A stretch of DNA of 64,000 bases, from contig NZ_AUFO01000020.1 of assembly GCF_000426545.1 (NCBI RefSeq), forward strand, positions 62,001 through 126,000, written 5' to 3'. Numbering within the stretch: the first letter of the stretch is position 1; each line of letters begins with the position of its first letter. The position numbers and the translations under genes are program-made. The notes beneath the pieces are model-generated. The model saw only the letters and a list, made by a program, of their open reading frames with translations, ran no database searches and was not told where the DNA came from. Shown piece after piece: positions 20,475-31,028 of this stretch. Source of the stretch: Paenibacillus massiliensis subsp. panacisoli DSM 21345. Lineage in GTDB: Bacteria > Bacillota > Bacilli > Paenibacillales > Paenibacillaceae.

Positions 20475-22781
20475 ATGATGAGCCGACATGAAACGAAGCT
20501 GATGCAGGATTGGGAGTTCACATTGCAGCAACCCGATGACCATAATTTCGAACCCGTCACGCTTCCTCATGACTGGGCTATTACAGCCCCGATCTCAAGA
20601 ACGATGAGTCAAGCCAAGGAGCAGGGGTTCAGGGACAGATGGGGGATTGGCTGGTATCGAAGAAAGCTTGTATTGGATCAAATGAAGAAGGACCATGTGT
20701 ACAAGCTACAGTTCGATGGTGTGTATGAGAATAGTACGATATGGGTGAACGGCCAGGAAGCCGGCACTCAAAAATACGGATACTCAAGATTTGTGCTGGA
20801 TATTACGGATTTGATTCATGAGGGGGACAACCTGATTCTGGTAAAGGTGGATAACACCTCATTACCAGCCGACAGGTGGTATTCGGGAGCAGGTATATAC
20901 AGAACGGTTACGCTGATGGAACTGAATTATAACCACCTACAGCCAGAAGAAATTCACGTAACTACGGAAATTGATGGTGTAACAGGAATCGTGACCATCA
21001 AGACAGGGACTTCCTCCTTGGTGAAAGCATGCCTTTTCGATGACGATCTGAGCGTGACTGCTGAAGCCGATACCGGACACATTCAACTGGAGATTCCAAA
21101 TGTGAAGCTGTGGAGCCCAGAAAAGCCTTATTTATATCGACTGGAGCTGTCGTTGGTGGAGGGCGGAGAGGTCATTGACAGCTATGCACTGAACGTGGGC
21201 ATCAGGACAATTGAGATGATCCCCGGAAAAGGGATGTATATTAATGGAACCATGACCAAGGTGAAGGGACTCTGCATTCATCAGGATGCAGGCTGTCTCG
21301 GAACAGCTGTCACCCCGGAGATCTGGAGGGATAGACTCGTCCAGTTCAAAGAAATCGGGTGCAATGCCATCCGTACGGCGCATCATATTCCAGCGGCTGA
21401 AATTCTGGATCTGTGTGACGAGCTGGGACTTCTAGTCTACGAGGAGCCCTTTGACAAATGGACTGGTGGAGCGTACGGAAGATATTTTGAGACGGAGTGG
21501 CAGCGTGATGTGGAATGCATGGTAAGAAGGGATCGCAATCATCCCTGTATCTTCATGTGGGGCGTCGGCAACGAGGTTGAGAACCAGGGGCAGGAGTCGA
21601 TGTTGAAGATTCTGAGCATGCTGAAGGAGCATCTGCTAACTATGGATAACACGAGACCGATATCGTATGCTATGAACCCGCATTTCAAATATGAAAGCCA
21701 TGTGGACGTGTCACAGGTGACAGATATTCAGCAATTTGTGGATGAAGTGGACGATACCGAAATTTATGACCTGCAAGATCGGGTGGAGCGCATCCGCAGG
21801 ATTGCAGAGATTGTAGATGTCATTAGCTGCAACTATCAGGAGCAATGGTATCCTGAGATTCATAAGGCCATTCCAGACAAATTGATCCTGGGGACAGAGA
21901 CGTATCAATTCTTCAGGGGACATCCAGATCACCTCCAGAATTATAGCGAAAAGGTGCCATGGCTTGATGTGGAGGAAAATGATTATGTCATCGGGGGCAT
22001 GCTGTGGACGGGGATTGATTATTTAGGTGAATCCATGGGATACCCGGCCAAGGGGTGGGCGGGGTCCTTGTTCTGGACAAATAATGAACGCAAGCCCATG
22101 TCCTATCTATATCAAAGCTATTGGTCAGATCAGCCTATCGTATATATGGCTGTTATGGATTATTCACTGCAGGACGAAGGAGTCAAGGAGCATTGGGATG
22201 CGCCAAGATATGCGAGTCACTGGGATTTTCCACAGTTCAATAAATCGGTAATCCCTTACATGATTGCAACCAATTGTGAAAAGGTAACGATTGAGCTGAA
22301 TGACAAAGTATTTTACGTAAATTCACCTTCTTCCTATCCCAATCGAATGATCACAGGCTATCTTCCCTATCTACCAGGCAAAGTTACGGTGCGAGGCTTA
22401 ATAGATGGACAAGAGGTTAGTACGTACACCTTACAGACAGCTGCTATTGCGGCTAAGCTCCGTTTTGACAAGGAGGAAGTTTTTCTGGATGCAGCCGCTG
22501 GTTATTTGAAGCTATTCACCGTTCGAGCTAAAGATGGAGCTGACATACCTGTCTTCCGAGAGAGTGCAAAAGTTGTATTCAAGGTTAGCGGGCCGGCAGA
22601 AATTGTCGCTGTAGATAACGGAGATCTCAGCTCAAGCGAATCCTACGACAGCCATTGGATGCATATGTATCACGGTTGTGTCAGTACGGTGATTCGGCTG
22701 ACTGGAGAGCGAGGACGCGCTGTCTTATCAGCCTATTCCGAAGGCATGTATCCTGCTCAGCTTGTGATCAATATTGTATAG
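20475..22781 (+). CDS. GH2 beta-galactosidase-type enzyme
   Basis: A 768-residue protein. The sugar-binding domain (LPHDWAITAP, WYRRKL, YENSTIWVNGQEAGTQKYGY) and the immunoglobulin-like domain precede the TIM barrel. Acid/base Glu367 is in WGVGNEVENQG and nucleophile Glu475 in LGTETYQFF. The last ~170 residues resemble the extra C-terminal domains (DUF4982-like) of bacterial family 2 beta-galactosidases, and the size fits that subgroup. The segment NRNHPCIFMWG is the family 2 signature. No signal peptide. In this context it probably removes galactose from hemicellulose side chains. Beta-glucuronidase activity is less likely. GGTGAAGG precedes the start. Confidence 0.8.
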   Translation: MMSRHETKLMQDWEFTLQQPDDHNFEPVTLPHDWAITAPISRTMSQAKEQGFRDRWGIGWYRRKLVLDQMKKDHVYKLQFDGVYENSTIWVNGQEAGTQKYGYSRFVLDITDLIHEGDNLILVKVDNTSLPADRWYSGAGIYRTVTLMELNYNHLQPEEIHVTTEIDGVTGIVTIKTGTSSLVKACLFDDDLSVTAEADTGHIQLEIPNVKLWSPEKPYLYRLELSLVEGGEVIDSYALNVGIRTIEMIPGKGMYINGTMTKVKGLCIHQDAGCLGTAVTPEIWRDRLVQFKEIGCNAIRTAHHIPAAEILDLCDELGLLVYEEPFDKWTGGAYGRYFETEWQRDVECMVRRDRNHPCIFMWGVGNEVENQGQESMLKILSMLKEHLLTMDNTRPISYAMNPHFKYESHVDVSQVTDIQQFVDEVDDTEIYDLQDRVERIRRIAEIVDVISCNYQEQWYPEIHKAIPDKLILGTETYQFFRGHPDHLQNYSEKVPWLDVEENDYVIGGMLWTGIDYLGESMGYPAKGWAGSLFWTNNERKPMSYLYQSYWSDQPIVYMAVMDYSLQDEGVKEHWDAPRYASHWDFPQFNKSVIPYMIATNCEKVTIELNDKVFYVNSPSSYPNRMITGYLPYLPGKVTVRGLIDGQEVSTYTLQTAAIAAKLRFDKEEVFLDAAAGYLKLFTVRAKDGADIPVFRESAKVVFKVSGPAEIVAVDNGDLSSSESYDSHWMHMYHGCVSTVIRLTGERGRAVLSAYSEGMYPAQLVINIV

Positions 22782-22984
22782 GCAGGAAGATTGCTGATCT
22801 TGTACGGATCTTGTACAGATATTACTGGGAAGAACCTGTAGGTTCAGTTACGCTCTGCATGTGAGTACCTTCTCCATAATGGGTAATAACATATCATTGA
22901 AACATTAGAGAGTGCTGAACCGTTAATGTAGTGTGATGTGTTATATCCAGAGCCACAGGAGAAGATACGAAAGGAGCGATCAGA

Positions 22985-23638
22985 TTGAATAACAGATATC
23001 CCTTGAGAACAATTATACTGATGTTCGTCATGGTCTTCATGCTAACCGCATGTAAGGGAGGGTCAGTTCCTACGGAAACTACCGATACTACCGACACCCC
23101 AGGAGCAGCAGGTCCAGAAACCGAAGTAACCTCACCACCTTCCTCTGGGCAGGAGGCATCCGAAGTAGCAACCCGCCCGCATACTGAAAGCTTTGAGCTG
23201 TTGACAGCTGAAGGCAACCAATCCCTGGAAGCAGTCCTGCAGAAGGGGGAGGGGTTCTCCTTGTATGTCTTCGAGAAATTTGCATTTGATCCGGCTGCGG
23301 GGCGCTTATCCTTGGGCAGTAATCCAGATTATTATGTCGACATTGAGCCACTGCCAGCAGATTATGATATCGCTCAGCTTGAAGCTGCAGGAAGGGAAGA
23401 GTTAAGCCAGGCTGGTGAGGTGTCCGATTATAGCGGCGAGTTGATGGAGCACCCACTTGGCTACGCAGAACTCTATCTTCAAGCTTCCGGGGAGAAAGGG
23501 ATTAGCGATTATATGGTGTGGACATCAGAAGCAGGGGATGCTTTTCTGTTCCGCCATCATAATCCGAAGGGGGAGGAGGCCTCCGATTTTGCCGGGCCTG
23601 TGCTGGTCTCTCTCTCAACCGTACAGAGGGATATGTAG
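22985..23638 (+). CDS. Lipoprotein of unknown function
   Basis: A 217-residue protein starting with TTG at 22985, supported by AAAGGAGCG upstream. The signal peptide ends in lipobox LTAC (Cys near residue 23). Residues ~28-60 are a Thr/Pro/Ser/Glu-rich linker, as in surface-exposed lipoproteins. The remaining ~150 residues are acidic, with no recognised domain. It stands alone between the GH2 gene and LysR. 22782-22984 upstream has no other gene. Confidence 0.65.
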   Translation: MNNRYPLRTIILMFVMVFMLTACKGGSVPTETTDTTDTPGAAGPETEVTSPPSSGQEASEVATRPHTESFELLTAEGNQSLEAVLQKGEGFSLYVFEKFAFDPAAGRLSLGSNPDYYVDIEPLPADYDIAQLEAAGREELSQAGEVSDYSGELMEHPLGYAELYLQASGEKGISDYMVWTSEAGDAFLFRHHNPKGEEASDFAGPVLVSLSTVQRDM

Positions 23639-23734
23639 CCTAAAAGCAGGTTATGTTGAAAATCATATAAAACCAAGATAATATGGGGGCAGGTGAATTA
23701 GCATTTGGTGAGTTGAAGCAAAGCAGGAGGGGTC

Positions 23735-24616
23735 ATGGAATTAAGAGTGCTTCGATATTTTTTGACAGTAGCCCGCGTGGAGAACATTACACATGCAGCA
23801 ACGATCCTGCATGTGACACAGCCTACGCTAAGTAGACAGTTGGCTGATCTGGAAAAAGACTTAGGAACTCAATTGTTTATACGCGGCAAAAGCAAAATAA
23901 CACTAACGGAGTCAGGGATGCTTTTGCGTCAGCGGGCAGAGGAGATTCTTACCCTTGCAGATAAAACCGAGAAAGAGTTCAAGGATCAGAACAACCTGGT
24001 TGGAGGAACCATTTCGATTGGTAGTGTTGAATCATTAACATCCAATGTGATTCTACAATCGCTAAAAGACTTCAATGCAGAATATCCTCAGGTTAGCTAT
24101 CACATTTTTAGCGGGACTGGTGATGACATCAAGGAAAGGATCGATAAGGGTTTACTTGACATTGGAATCTTGCTGGAACCGATTCATATCGAAAAGTATG
24201 ATTTTATCAGGCTACCGCAAAAAGAGCGATGGGGCATTCTTACAAGAACCTCGTCGCCACTTGCAAGTAAAGACTATGTGGCTGCAAAAGATCTGACAGG
24301 AGTACCGTTGCTCATTTCGAGTCGAGTCGTTGTACAAAATGAGATTGCCAGTTGGTTCGCCGATGAGTATTCACAGCTTCACTTTGTAGCTACCTATAAC
24401 CTAATATCCAATGTGGTCAATCTAGTAGAGCAGGGATTAGGAACTGCAATCTGTATTGAGGGGGCTGTGGCGATGAAGCATTCGGACAGTCTTTGCTTCA
24501 TCCCATTTTATCCAGAGCTTCAATTTCCAACGGTGATTGTCTGGAAGAAGCATAAAATATTCAGTCCATCTGCAGTGCGTTTTTTGCAACATATTAAACA
24601 TGCCTTTCAGGCATGA
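23735..24616 (+). CDS. LysR-family transcriptional regulator
   Basis: A 293-residue regulator with MELRVLRYFLTVARVENITH, AATILHVTQPTLSRQLADLE as the winged helix and an effector domain from ~90. AGGAGG is just upstream. It precedes the beta-glucoside PTS gene on the same strand, separated by a terminator, and probably regulates the PTS/GH1/MFS group. Such regulators are commonly autoregulated from the same side. Confidence 0.85.
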   Translation: MELRVLRYFLTVARVENITHAATILHVTQPTLSRQLADLEKDLGTQLFIRGKSKITLTESGMLLRQRAEEILTLADKTEKEFKDQNNLVGGTISIGSVESLTSNVILQSLKDFNAEYPQVSYHIFSGTGDDIKERIDKGLLDIGILLEPIHIEKYDFIRLPQKERWGILTRTSSPLASKDYVAAKDLTGVPLLISSRVVVQNEIASWFADEYSQLHFVATYNLISNVVNLVEQGLGTAICIEGAVAMKHSDSLCFIPFYPELQFPTVIVWKKHKIFSPSAVRFLQHIKHAFQA

Positions 24617-24644
24617 TAAAGCATTAAATATAGGTATTGGCTAT

Positions 24645-24725
24645 AGCTATTTATCTGATGATATTTTAAAGGTGCAGTGAATGTTACCTTTTTATATCAC
24701 TCACAGATAAGTAGCTTTTTTATTT
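24645..24725 (+). terminator. Branched terminator or attenuator upstream of the PTS gene
   Basis: A 13-bp outer stem (24645-24657 with 24704-24716, one U-G pair) encloses an inner hairpin (24668-24673 with 24686-24691) and is followed by a T-rich tail. It may simply end the LysR transcript, or it may be a regulated terminator in the leader of the PTS operon. A LicT/SacT-type antiterminator site was looked for and not convincingly found. Confidence 0.65.
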
Positions 24726-24752
24726 TGGGAGGAGTTAATTAAGGAGGTGGAA

Positions 24753-24776
24753 ATGCTTATAAGCAGAATTTTATAA
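24753..24776 (+). CDS. Possible seven-codon leader peptide
   Basis: A very strong ribosome site AAGGAGGTG is followed by ATG, six codons (LISRIL) and TAA. It lies 80 bases before the PTS start and has no role as a start for any longer frame. It could be a leader peptide or a ribosome standby site, or the site could be coincidental. Confidence 0.3.
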   Translation: MLISRIL

Positions 24777-24785
24777 GCGCTTCCG
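24772..24785 (+). promoter_or_regulatory. cre site for CcpA
   Basis: Eleven of 14 bases match the cre consensus TGTAAGCGCTTACA, including the full AAGCGCTT core. Its position in the leader of the beta-glucoside PTS gene fits carbon catabolite repression by a transcription roadblock. Confidence 0.6.
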
Positions 24786-24832
24786 TGTACGTTCATAGTA
24801 GTAATAGAGACACTTAGAGGGGGCACCTTGGT

Positions 24833-26710
24833 ATGAGCAAAAAGTATGAGAACTTAGCTAAAGATATTGTAGAGCGTGTTGGTGGTCATGAAAATGTATC
24901 TACACTAACCCACTGTATGACTCGACTTAGATTTGCATTGAACGATATTAATAAAGCGAAGCGTGAGTCGATTAAGTCTTTAGATGGTGTCATTGATGCC
25001 ATAGAAAGTGGCGGACAGTTTCAGGTCGTTATTGGAACACATGTTGAAGACGTTTACAACGAGGTCGTCAAGCATTTGGAACCTAAGTGGGCTTCAAATA
25101 GCGAAGCAGGTAATGGGAGAAAAGCAAGTATTGTAGGCAAATTTATTGATTTCGTATCTGGAACCTTTAGTCCAATTGTTCCTGCCATTGCTGGTGCCGG
25201 GATGATTAAAGCACTTTTAGCTCTGTTGATTTTGCTTAAATGGATCTCACGAGACTCACAGACCTTTTATGTCATTAATTTTATGTCAGACGCCATATTT
25301 TACTTCTTACCATTTTTGTTAGCCTACTCTGCTGCAAACAAACTAAAGTGTAGCCCTGTATTGGCAATTGTCCTGGCGGGAATCTTCTTGCATCCCAGTT
25401 TGATTCAATTAAAGACAGAGGGCAATGATGTCAACGTATTTGGTATCCCACTGACGCTTGTTACTTATAGTTCATCTGTGGTTCCAATCCTTCTAACGGT
25501 ATGGGCGCAATCGTATATTGAGCCTTTCTTCAAGCGAATAATACATGATTCCATAAAAATTATTTTTGTGCCGATGTTAACTATCTTGGTTGTTGGAACG
25601 ATTGGCCTTACCGTACTTGGTCCGTTAGGATCATTTGTCGGAACGTATTTAGCAATGGGCTTTGATTTCTTAGGTTCGCATGGTTCTTGGCTGGTTATAT
25701 TCATCATCGCGACATTCTGGCCAATCCTTGTCATGTTTGGACTACATCATAACATTGTGCCTCTTTCATTAACGCAAATCACCACCTTAGGTTATGAAAA
25801 TATTATAGGTCCGGGTGCTCTGGTATCTAATATAACGCAAGGTGTGGCTGCTTTGGTGGTAGGTTCGAGAACTAAAGATCCATCCATGAAGCAAATCTCG
25901 ACAACTAGTGGTATTACCGGATTAATGGGTATTACAGAGGCAGCTCTTTATGGAGTAAACTTGCCGAAGAAATATCCGCTAATCGCAGCAATGATTGGTG
26001 CTGCTTGTGGCGGACTATATGCAGGTCTAACAGGGGTATCTCGCTATGCAACCGGAGCATCCGGTATACCTGCCATTCCGCTGTATTTAGGTGCTAACTT
26101 GGCTAATTTCTATAATATCTTAATTGCATTGCTTATTGCAGCACTTGTAACCGCAGTTCTTACGTACTTGCTTAGCTTTAGATTTGAAAAATCAGCAAAC
26201 GTGAGCACGGAAGAAGTAAAAGTAGCGGTAGAGACTGTTCCAATTACAGCAGCAGCATTAACTATAGCAAGTCCATTGAGTGGAAGCACCATTGCACTTA
26301 AAGATATACAAGATGTGGCCTTTGCTTCTGGAGCCATGGGTAAAGGAATAGCAATAGAGCCTAGCGAAGGAAAGGTTATTTCACCCTTTGATGGCACAAT
26401 CGTATCTCTCTTTCCCAAAAAGCATGCCATGGGGCTCCGGTCAGATACAGGTGCTGAGGTTCTTATTCATGTAGGTCTGAACACGGTTAAGCTCAATGGT
26501 AAGTATTTTGAATCGCATGTTGTCGAGGGGCAAAGAATTACGAAGGGACAATTGTTGCTTACCTTTGATTTGGAGAAAATCCAAGCAGAGGGCTACGTGA
26601 CACAAACTCCAATTATTATTACTAACTCAGATCGCTACAAAGAGCTCACGGAGACCACACAAACAGTGGTATCTTTCGAGGATTCATTATTCGAACTAAA
26701 AGTAAATTAG
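24833..26710 (+). CDS. bglP: Beta-glucoside PTS transporter, fused EIIBCA
   Basis: A 625-residue permease. The EIIB domain has the phospho-acceptor Cys28 in THCMTRLRF; the EIIC membrane domain spans roughly residues 105-460, with GITEAALYGV; the EIIA domain at 480-625 contains VLIHVGLNTVKLNG with the active-site His546. The B-C-A order matches BglP/BglF, which take up and phosphorylate aryl-beta-glucosides, cellobiose-type or gentiobiose sugars. It is first in an operon with the GH1 phospho-beta-glucosidase and an MFS gene, under a cre site and possibly an attenuator. GAGGGGGCA precedes the start. Confidence 0.9.
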   Translation: MSKKYENLAKDIVERVGGHENVSTLTHCMTRLRFALNDINKAKRESIKSLDGVIDAIESGGQFQVVIGTHVEDVYNEVVKHLEPKWASNSEAGNGRKASIVGKFIDFVSGTFSPIVPAIAGAGMIKALLALLILLKWISRDSQTFYVINFMSDAIFYFLPFLLAYSAANKLKCSPVLAIVLAGIFLHPSLIQLKTEGNDVNVFGIPLTLVTYSSSVVPILLTVWAQSYIEPFFKRIIHDSIKIIFVPMLTILVVGTIGLTVLGPLGSFVGTYLAMGFDFLGSHGSWLVIFIIATFWPILVMFGLHHNIVPLSLTQITTLGYENIIGPGALVSNITQGVAALVVGSRTKDPSMKQISTTSGITGLMGITEAALYGVNLPKKYPLIAAMIGAACGGLYAGLTGVSRYATGASGIPAIPLYLGANLANFYNILIALLIAALVTAVLTYLLSFRFEKSANVSTEEVKVAVETVPITAAALTIASPLSGSTIALKDIQDVAFASGAMGKGIAIEPSEGKVISPFDGTIVSLFPKKHAMGLRSDTGAEVLIHVGLNTVKLNGKYFESHVVEGQRITKGQLLLTFDLEKIQAEGYVTQTPIIITNSDRYKELTETTQTVVSFEDSLFELKVN

Positions 26711-26726
26711 AGATAGGAGCTTATGA

Positions 26727-28163
<1,437 letters not shown>

Positions 28164-28198
28164 TGCAAGTATGACTTCCTGAGAAGGGGGGATGAACG

Positions 28199-29359
28199 AT
28201 GAGCACAATAAATCGTTTATGGACCAAGCCATTTGTTCTAATGACTGCTGCAAATCTGGCACTGTTTACCGCATTTTATATGCTCTATCCCACGATGCCA
28301 GCATTTATTAAGGAATTGAGTGGCGACGAGTCTCAGGTTGGCATGGTAGTGGGCGCTTTTGCGCTCTCTGCTGTGTTCTTCAGACCGCTTGTAGGTGGGC
28401 TGCTAGATCGTTATGGTAGACGTTTGTTTATTACGCTGGGGCTCATAGTGTTCGCTGTAACCATGTATATGTATAACTGGGTTGGAGGCATTCTGATGCT
28501 TATAGCACTCAGAATCCTTCATGGGCTCAGTTGGGCGTTTTCTACTACCGCAATGATTACTTCTGTGACAGATACAGTAGCTCCAGCAAGAAGAGGCGAG
28601 GGGTTAGGCTGGTTCAGCACGTCAATGACGCTAGCTATGGCAGTAGGTCCGCTATTCGGGATCTGGGTTATCCAAATGCACTCTTACAGCATATTGTTTC
28701 TGTTAGGTCTGATCCTTTCTTCGATTGCGTTGATCTTGACCATGAGTGCAAAGATCCCCTTCAACCCACAACCGAGCAAAGGCAAACTACAATTGTACGA
28801 AAAGTCAGTGTTACCTATCGCGGTAGCCGTCTTCTTTCTCTTCATCGCTTATGGTGGTGTTACCACTTTTATTCCTTTATTCGCTGATTCACTTCAGGTC
28901 AATTCCGGAGTATTCTTTCTAACGTTCGCTGCAGCGCTGGCATTGAGCCGCCCCATTACCGGGAAGCTTTCGGATCGATACGGGGAGCTATTCATACTTG
29001 CTCCTTCACTAGTAGTTACGATCAGTTCTTTAATTATGTTATTTGCTTCCAAAGGAACGGTGGGTATTGTGATATCAGCGGTCCTATATGGTATTGGCTT
29101 TGGATCGGCTCAGCCGGCATTCCAATCAGCAACCTTACTGGTTGCACGTGCCGACCGTAAGGGAGTCGCCAATGCTACAATTACAACTGCTAACGATCTC
29201 GGGATCGGTCTCGGCTCGATTATATTGGGCATGATTTCTCACTATGCCAGTTATCAGGCTTTATTTGTAGTCTGTGCATTGTCCGTCGGGCTATCCTTGA
29301 TTCTTTATCTAGTATTTGTGAAGCCTATTTTAAGAACTAAGAAATATGCGGAAAAATGA
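28199..29359 (+). CDS. MFS transporter
   Basis: A 386-residue protein with twelve hydrophobic segments. The loop 2-3 motif appears as GGLLDRYGRRLFITLG, and a second as ITGKLSDRYGELF. It resembles the YwoG/YfkF-type drug-export MFS family of Bacilli. AAGGGGGGATGAACG precedes ATG 28199. It lies 36 bases after the GH1 gene and may be co-transcribed, or it could be under the convergent TetR gene. Substrate unknown. Confidence 0.8.
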   Translation: MSTINRLWTKPFVLMTAANLALFTAFYMLYPTMPAFIKELSGDESQVGMVVGAFALSAVFFRPLVGGLLDRYGRRLFITLGLIVFAVTMYMYNWVGGILMLIALRILHGLSWAFSTTAMITSVTDTVAPARRGEGLGWFSTSMTLAMAVGPLFGIWVIQMHSYSILFLLGLILSSIALILTMSAKIPFNPQPSKGKLQLYEKSVLPIAVAVFFLFIAYGGVTTFIPLFADSLQVNSGVFFLTFAAALALSRPITGKLSDRYGELFILAPSLVVTISSLIMLFASKGTVGIVISAVLYGIGFGSAQPAFQSATLLVARADRKGVANATITTANDLGIGLGSIILGMISHYASYQALFVVCALSVGLSLILYLVFVKPILRTKKYAEK

Positions 29360-29406
29360 TTGTCAGATTAAGCGGGTTACGATATGGAGCAGCTCCTTAG
29401 GAACAT

Positions 29407-29952
29407 TCAAAAATTCCTGTCCAAGATTTGTCCGGTTTGTTCGGCGATTACACGAGGGGGTACAGGCATGCCATTCTTGAACCACCATTCTACAGCTCCA
29501 ACGACAGCAGCTCCAAAAAATTGAAGAATAATCTCTTCATTCAAGCCTTGATTGACTCCCTCGGAGGTATCGACCTCAACGCCATATTCCTGAACGACCA
29601 GATCAAGGAAGCGACTGCGGAAGTAGGCTGCGCTCTTTGTATTGAGCATGATCGAAAAGAATAGGTGATTGTTAGCAAAGTAATCAAACCAGACGTAATT
29701 TCCTTCTTTAAAGGTCATGTCAGCAGCAGAGTGGCATAGTTCACGGAGATTACTAATATGTTCTTCCACAATCTTATCGAGTAAATCATATTTATCCATA
29801 TAGTGAAGATAGATGGTTCCTCGGTTCAGATTGGCTCTGTCAGATATATCTCTTATTGTTATTTCTTCAAAGTTTTTCTCAACCATAAGCTCAAGAATGG
29901 CCTTCTTGATCGCCTCTTGAGACTTAATAATTCGTCTGTCTATTTTTGTCAT
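29407..29952 (-). CDS. TetR-family regulator
   Basis: A 181-residue regulator. The start at 29952 is chosen because GGAGGAG lies upstream; a longer frame reaches 30015. The N-terminal helix-turn-helix is ITIRDISDRANLNRGTIYLH followed by YMDKYDLLDKI. The ligand domain ends in AVEWWFKNGMPVPP. It diverges from the tautomerase/reductase/dehydrogenase group and probably represses it. A fragment of a paralogue lies at 11604. Confidence 0.85.
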   Translation of the reverse strand: MTKIDRRIIKSQEAIKKAILELMVEKNFEEITIRDISDRANLNRGTIYLHYMDKYDLLDKIVEEHISNLRELCHSAADMTFKEGNYVWFDYFANNHLFFSIMLNTKSAAYFRSRFLDLVVQEYGVEVDTSEGVNQGLNEEIILQFFGAAVVGAVEWWFKNGMPVPPRVIAEQTGQILDRNF

Positions 29953-30073
29953 TGATAAGTCAGCTCCTCCGTTAGATAATCGGCAATTCCTTAGAATATG
30001 TTCATTAATCCACACATTGAGCGGATTTGATTATTGAAAGAATAGGGTTTCTGTTTAGAATTATAAACATAAG

Positions 30074-30089
30074 TTGATTAAACAATCAA
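30074..30089. promoter_or_regulatory. Inverted repeat, candidate TetR operator
   Basis: TTGATT and AATCAA are separated by four bases in the intergenic region between the TetR gene and the tautomerase. The size and position are typical of an operator for a TetR dimer. The AT-rich TATAAAC just before it could be a -10 element. Confidence 0.55.
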
Positions 30090-30144
30090 TGTTCATATTT
30101 GAGAGCTTAAGAAATGCAACATTAGATAAAAAGGAGACTATATC

Positions 30145-30387
30145 ATGCCAGTAATATCCATTGAAGCCCCTACATTAACAAAAGAGCAAAAGAGAATGTT
30201 GGTAAAGGAAATGACCACATCAGCTGCAAATATCATGAGCCTGCCAGAGCAAGCCTTTTTTGTTTTCATAAAGGAAAATGATAGAGATAACATTGGTGTT
30301 GCAGGAATGCTATTAGCTGATCGTGATGAGCAAAATTCGCCAGTTAGTGAACGGCCTCAACACACAAACGAATTGGAGAGAAGCTGA
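30145..30387 (+). CDS. 4-oxalocrotonate tautomerase family protein
   Basis: An 80-residue protein beginning MPVISIEAPTLTKEQKRMLV. After Met removal the N-terminal Pro would be the catalytic base, as in all tautomerases of this family. The C-terminus is ~20 residues longer than the usual 60-62 and is hydrophilic. AAAGGAG precedes the start. The start of the next gene follows its stop by one base, so the two are translationally coupled. It may act on small enol/keto compounds. Confidence 0.8.
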   Translation: MPVISIEAPTLTKEQKRMLVKEMTTSAANIMSLPEQAFFVFIKENDRDNIGVAGMLLADRDEQNSPVSERPQHTNELERS

Positions 30388-30388
30388 A

Positions 30389-30937
30389 ATGAAAACACTT
30401 GTCCTTGTATTTCACCCTAATTTGGCAGCATCCCGTGTGAATCGACGTTTGACCGAAGAACTGGAGCAGCAAGGGACGGTTACAGTGCACCGGGTCTATG
30501 AAGCTTACCCCGATGAGAACATTGATGTAGCGGCTGAGCAAAAATTACTTGAGCAGCATGACCGTGTCGTTCTTCAGTTTCCGTTCTATTGGTACAGCAC
30601 ACCTTCATTATTGAAGAAATGGGAGGACGCAGTCCTCACTTACGGCTGGGCGTATGGAAGTACAGGGAATAAGCTGCACGGCAAAGATTTGTTAATTGCA
30701 GTCTCCGTAGGCGCTGCCAAAGAAAACTATTCACCAGATGGAAATTTTAAACACACGATTCATGAACTGCTGAGACCTCTTCAGACCACGAGTAATATGA
30801 TCGGCATGCGTTATCTGACTCCATACATTTTGTACGGTGTCATGCAGCACCTGTCGGATGAAGCCCTTGAGCAAAGTGCCAAAGACTATGCTACCTATAT
30901 ACAGAACACTGAGGTTGTACAGCTATCCGTCAGATAA
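30389..30937 (+). CDS. NAD(P)H dehydrogenase (quinone)-type flavoprotein
   Basis: A 182-residue flavodoxin-fold enzyme. The start at 30389 follows GGAGAG; a longer frame exists but overlaps the tautomerase. It opens with TLVLVFHPNLAASRVNRRL, the FMN/FAD phosphate loop, and contains QFPFYWYSTPSLLKKW, then AYGSTGNKLHGKDLLIAVSV, typical of the KefF/YwrO/MdaB family. It should reduce quinones or electrophiles with two electrons. It sits with a tautomerase and zinc dehydrogenase under a TetR regulator: a detoxification operon. Confidence 0.85.
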   Translation: MKTLVLVFHPNLAASRVNRRLTEELEQQGTVTVHRVYEAYPDENIDVAAEQKLLEQHDRVVLQFPFYWYSTPSLLKKWEDAVLTYGWAYGSTGNKLHGKDLLIAVSVGAAKENYSPDGNFKHTIHELLRPLQTTSNMIGMRYLTPYILYGVMQHLSDEALEQSAKDYATYIQNTEVVQLSVR

Positions 30938-31028
30938 CAATCAGTTACCGATATATAGTAGTTTGCTCAGATTGCATGAGCGGACAACCATCAATTGCAA
31001 CTCATATGAAAGTAAAGGTGGAACCCCT

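Noticed and set aside
24668-24691. LicT/SacT-type antiterminator binding site in the PTS leader
   Set aside because: The hairpin does not carry the conserved asymmetric loop bases of that RNA element, and no antiterminator gene is nearby.
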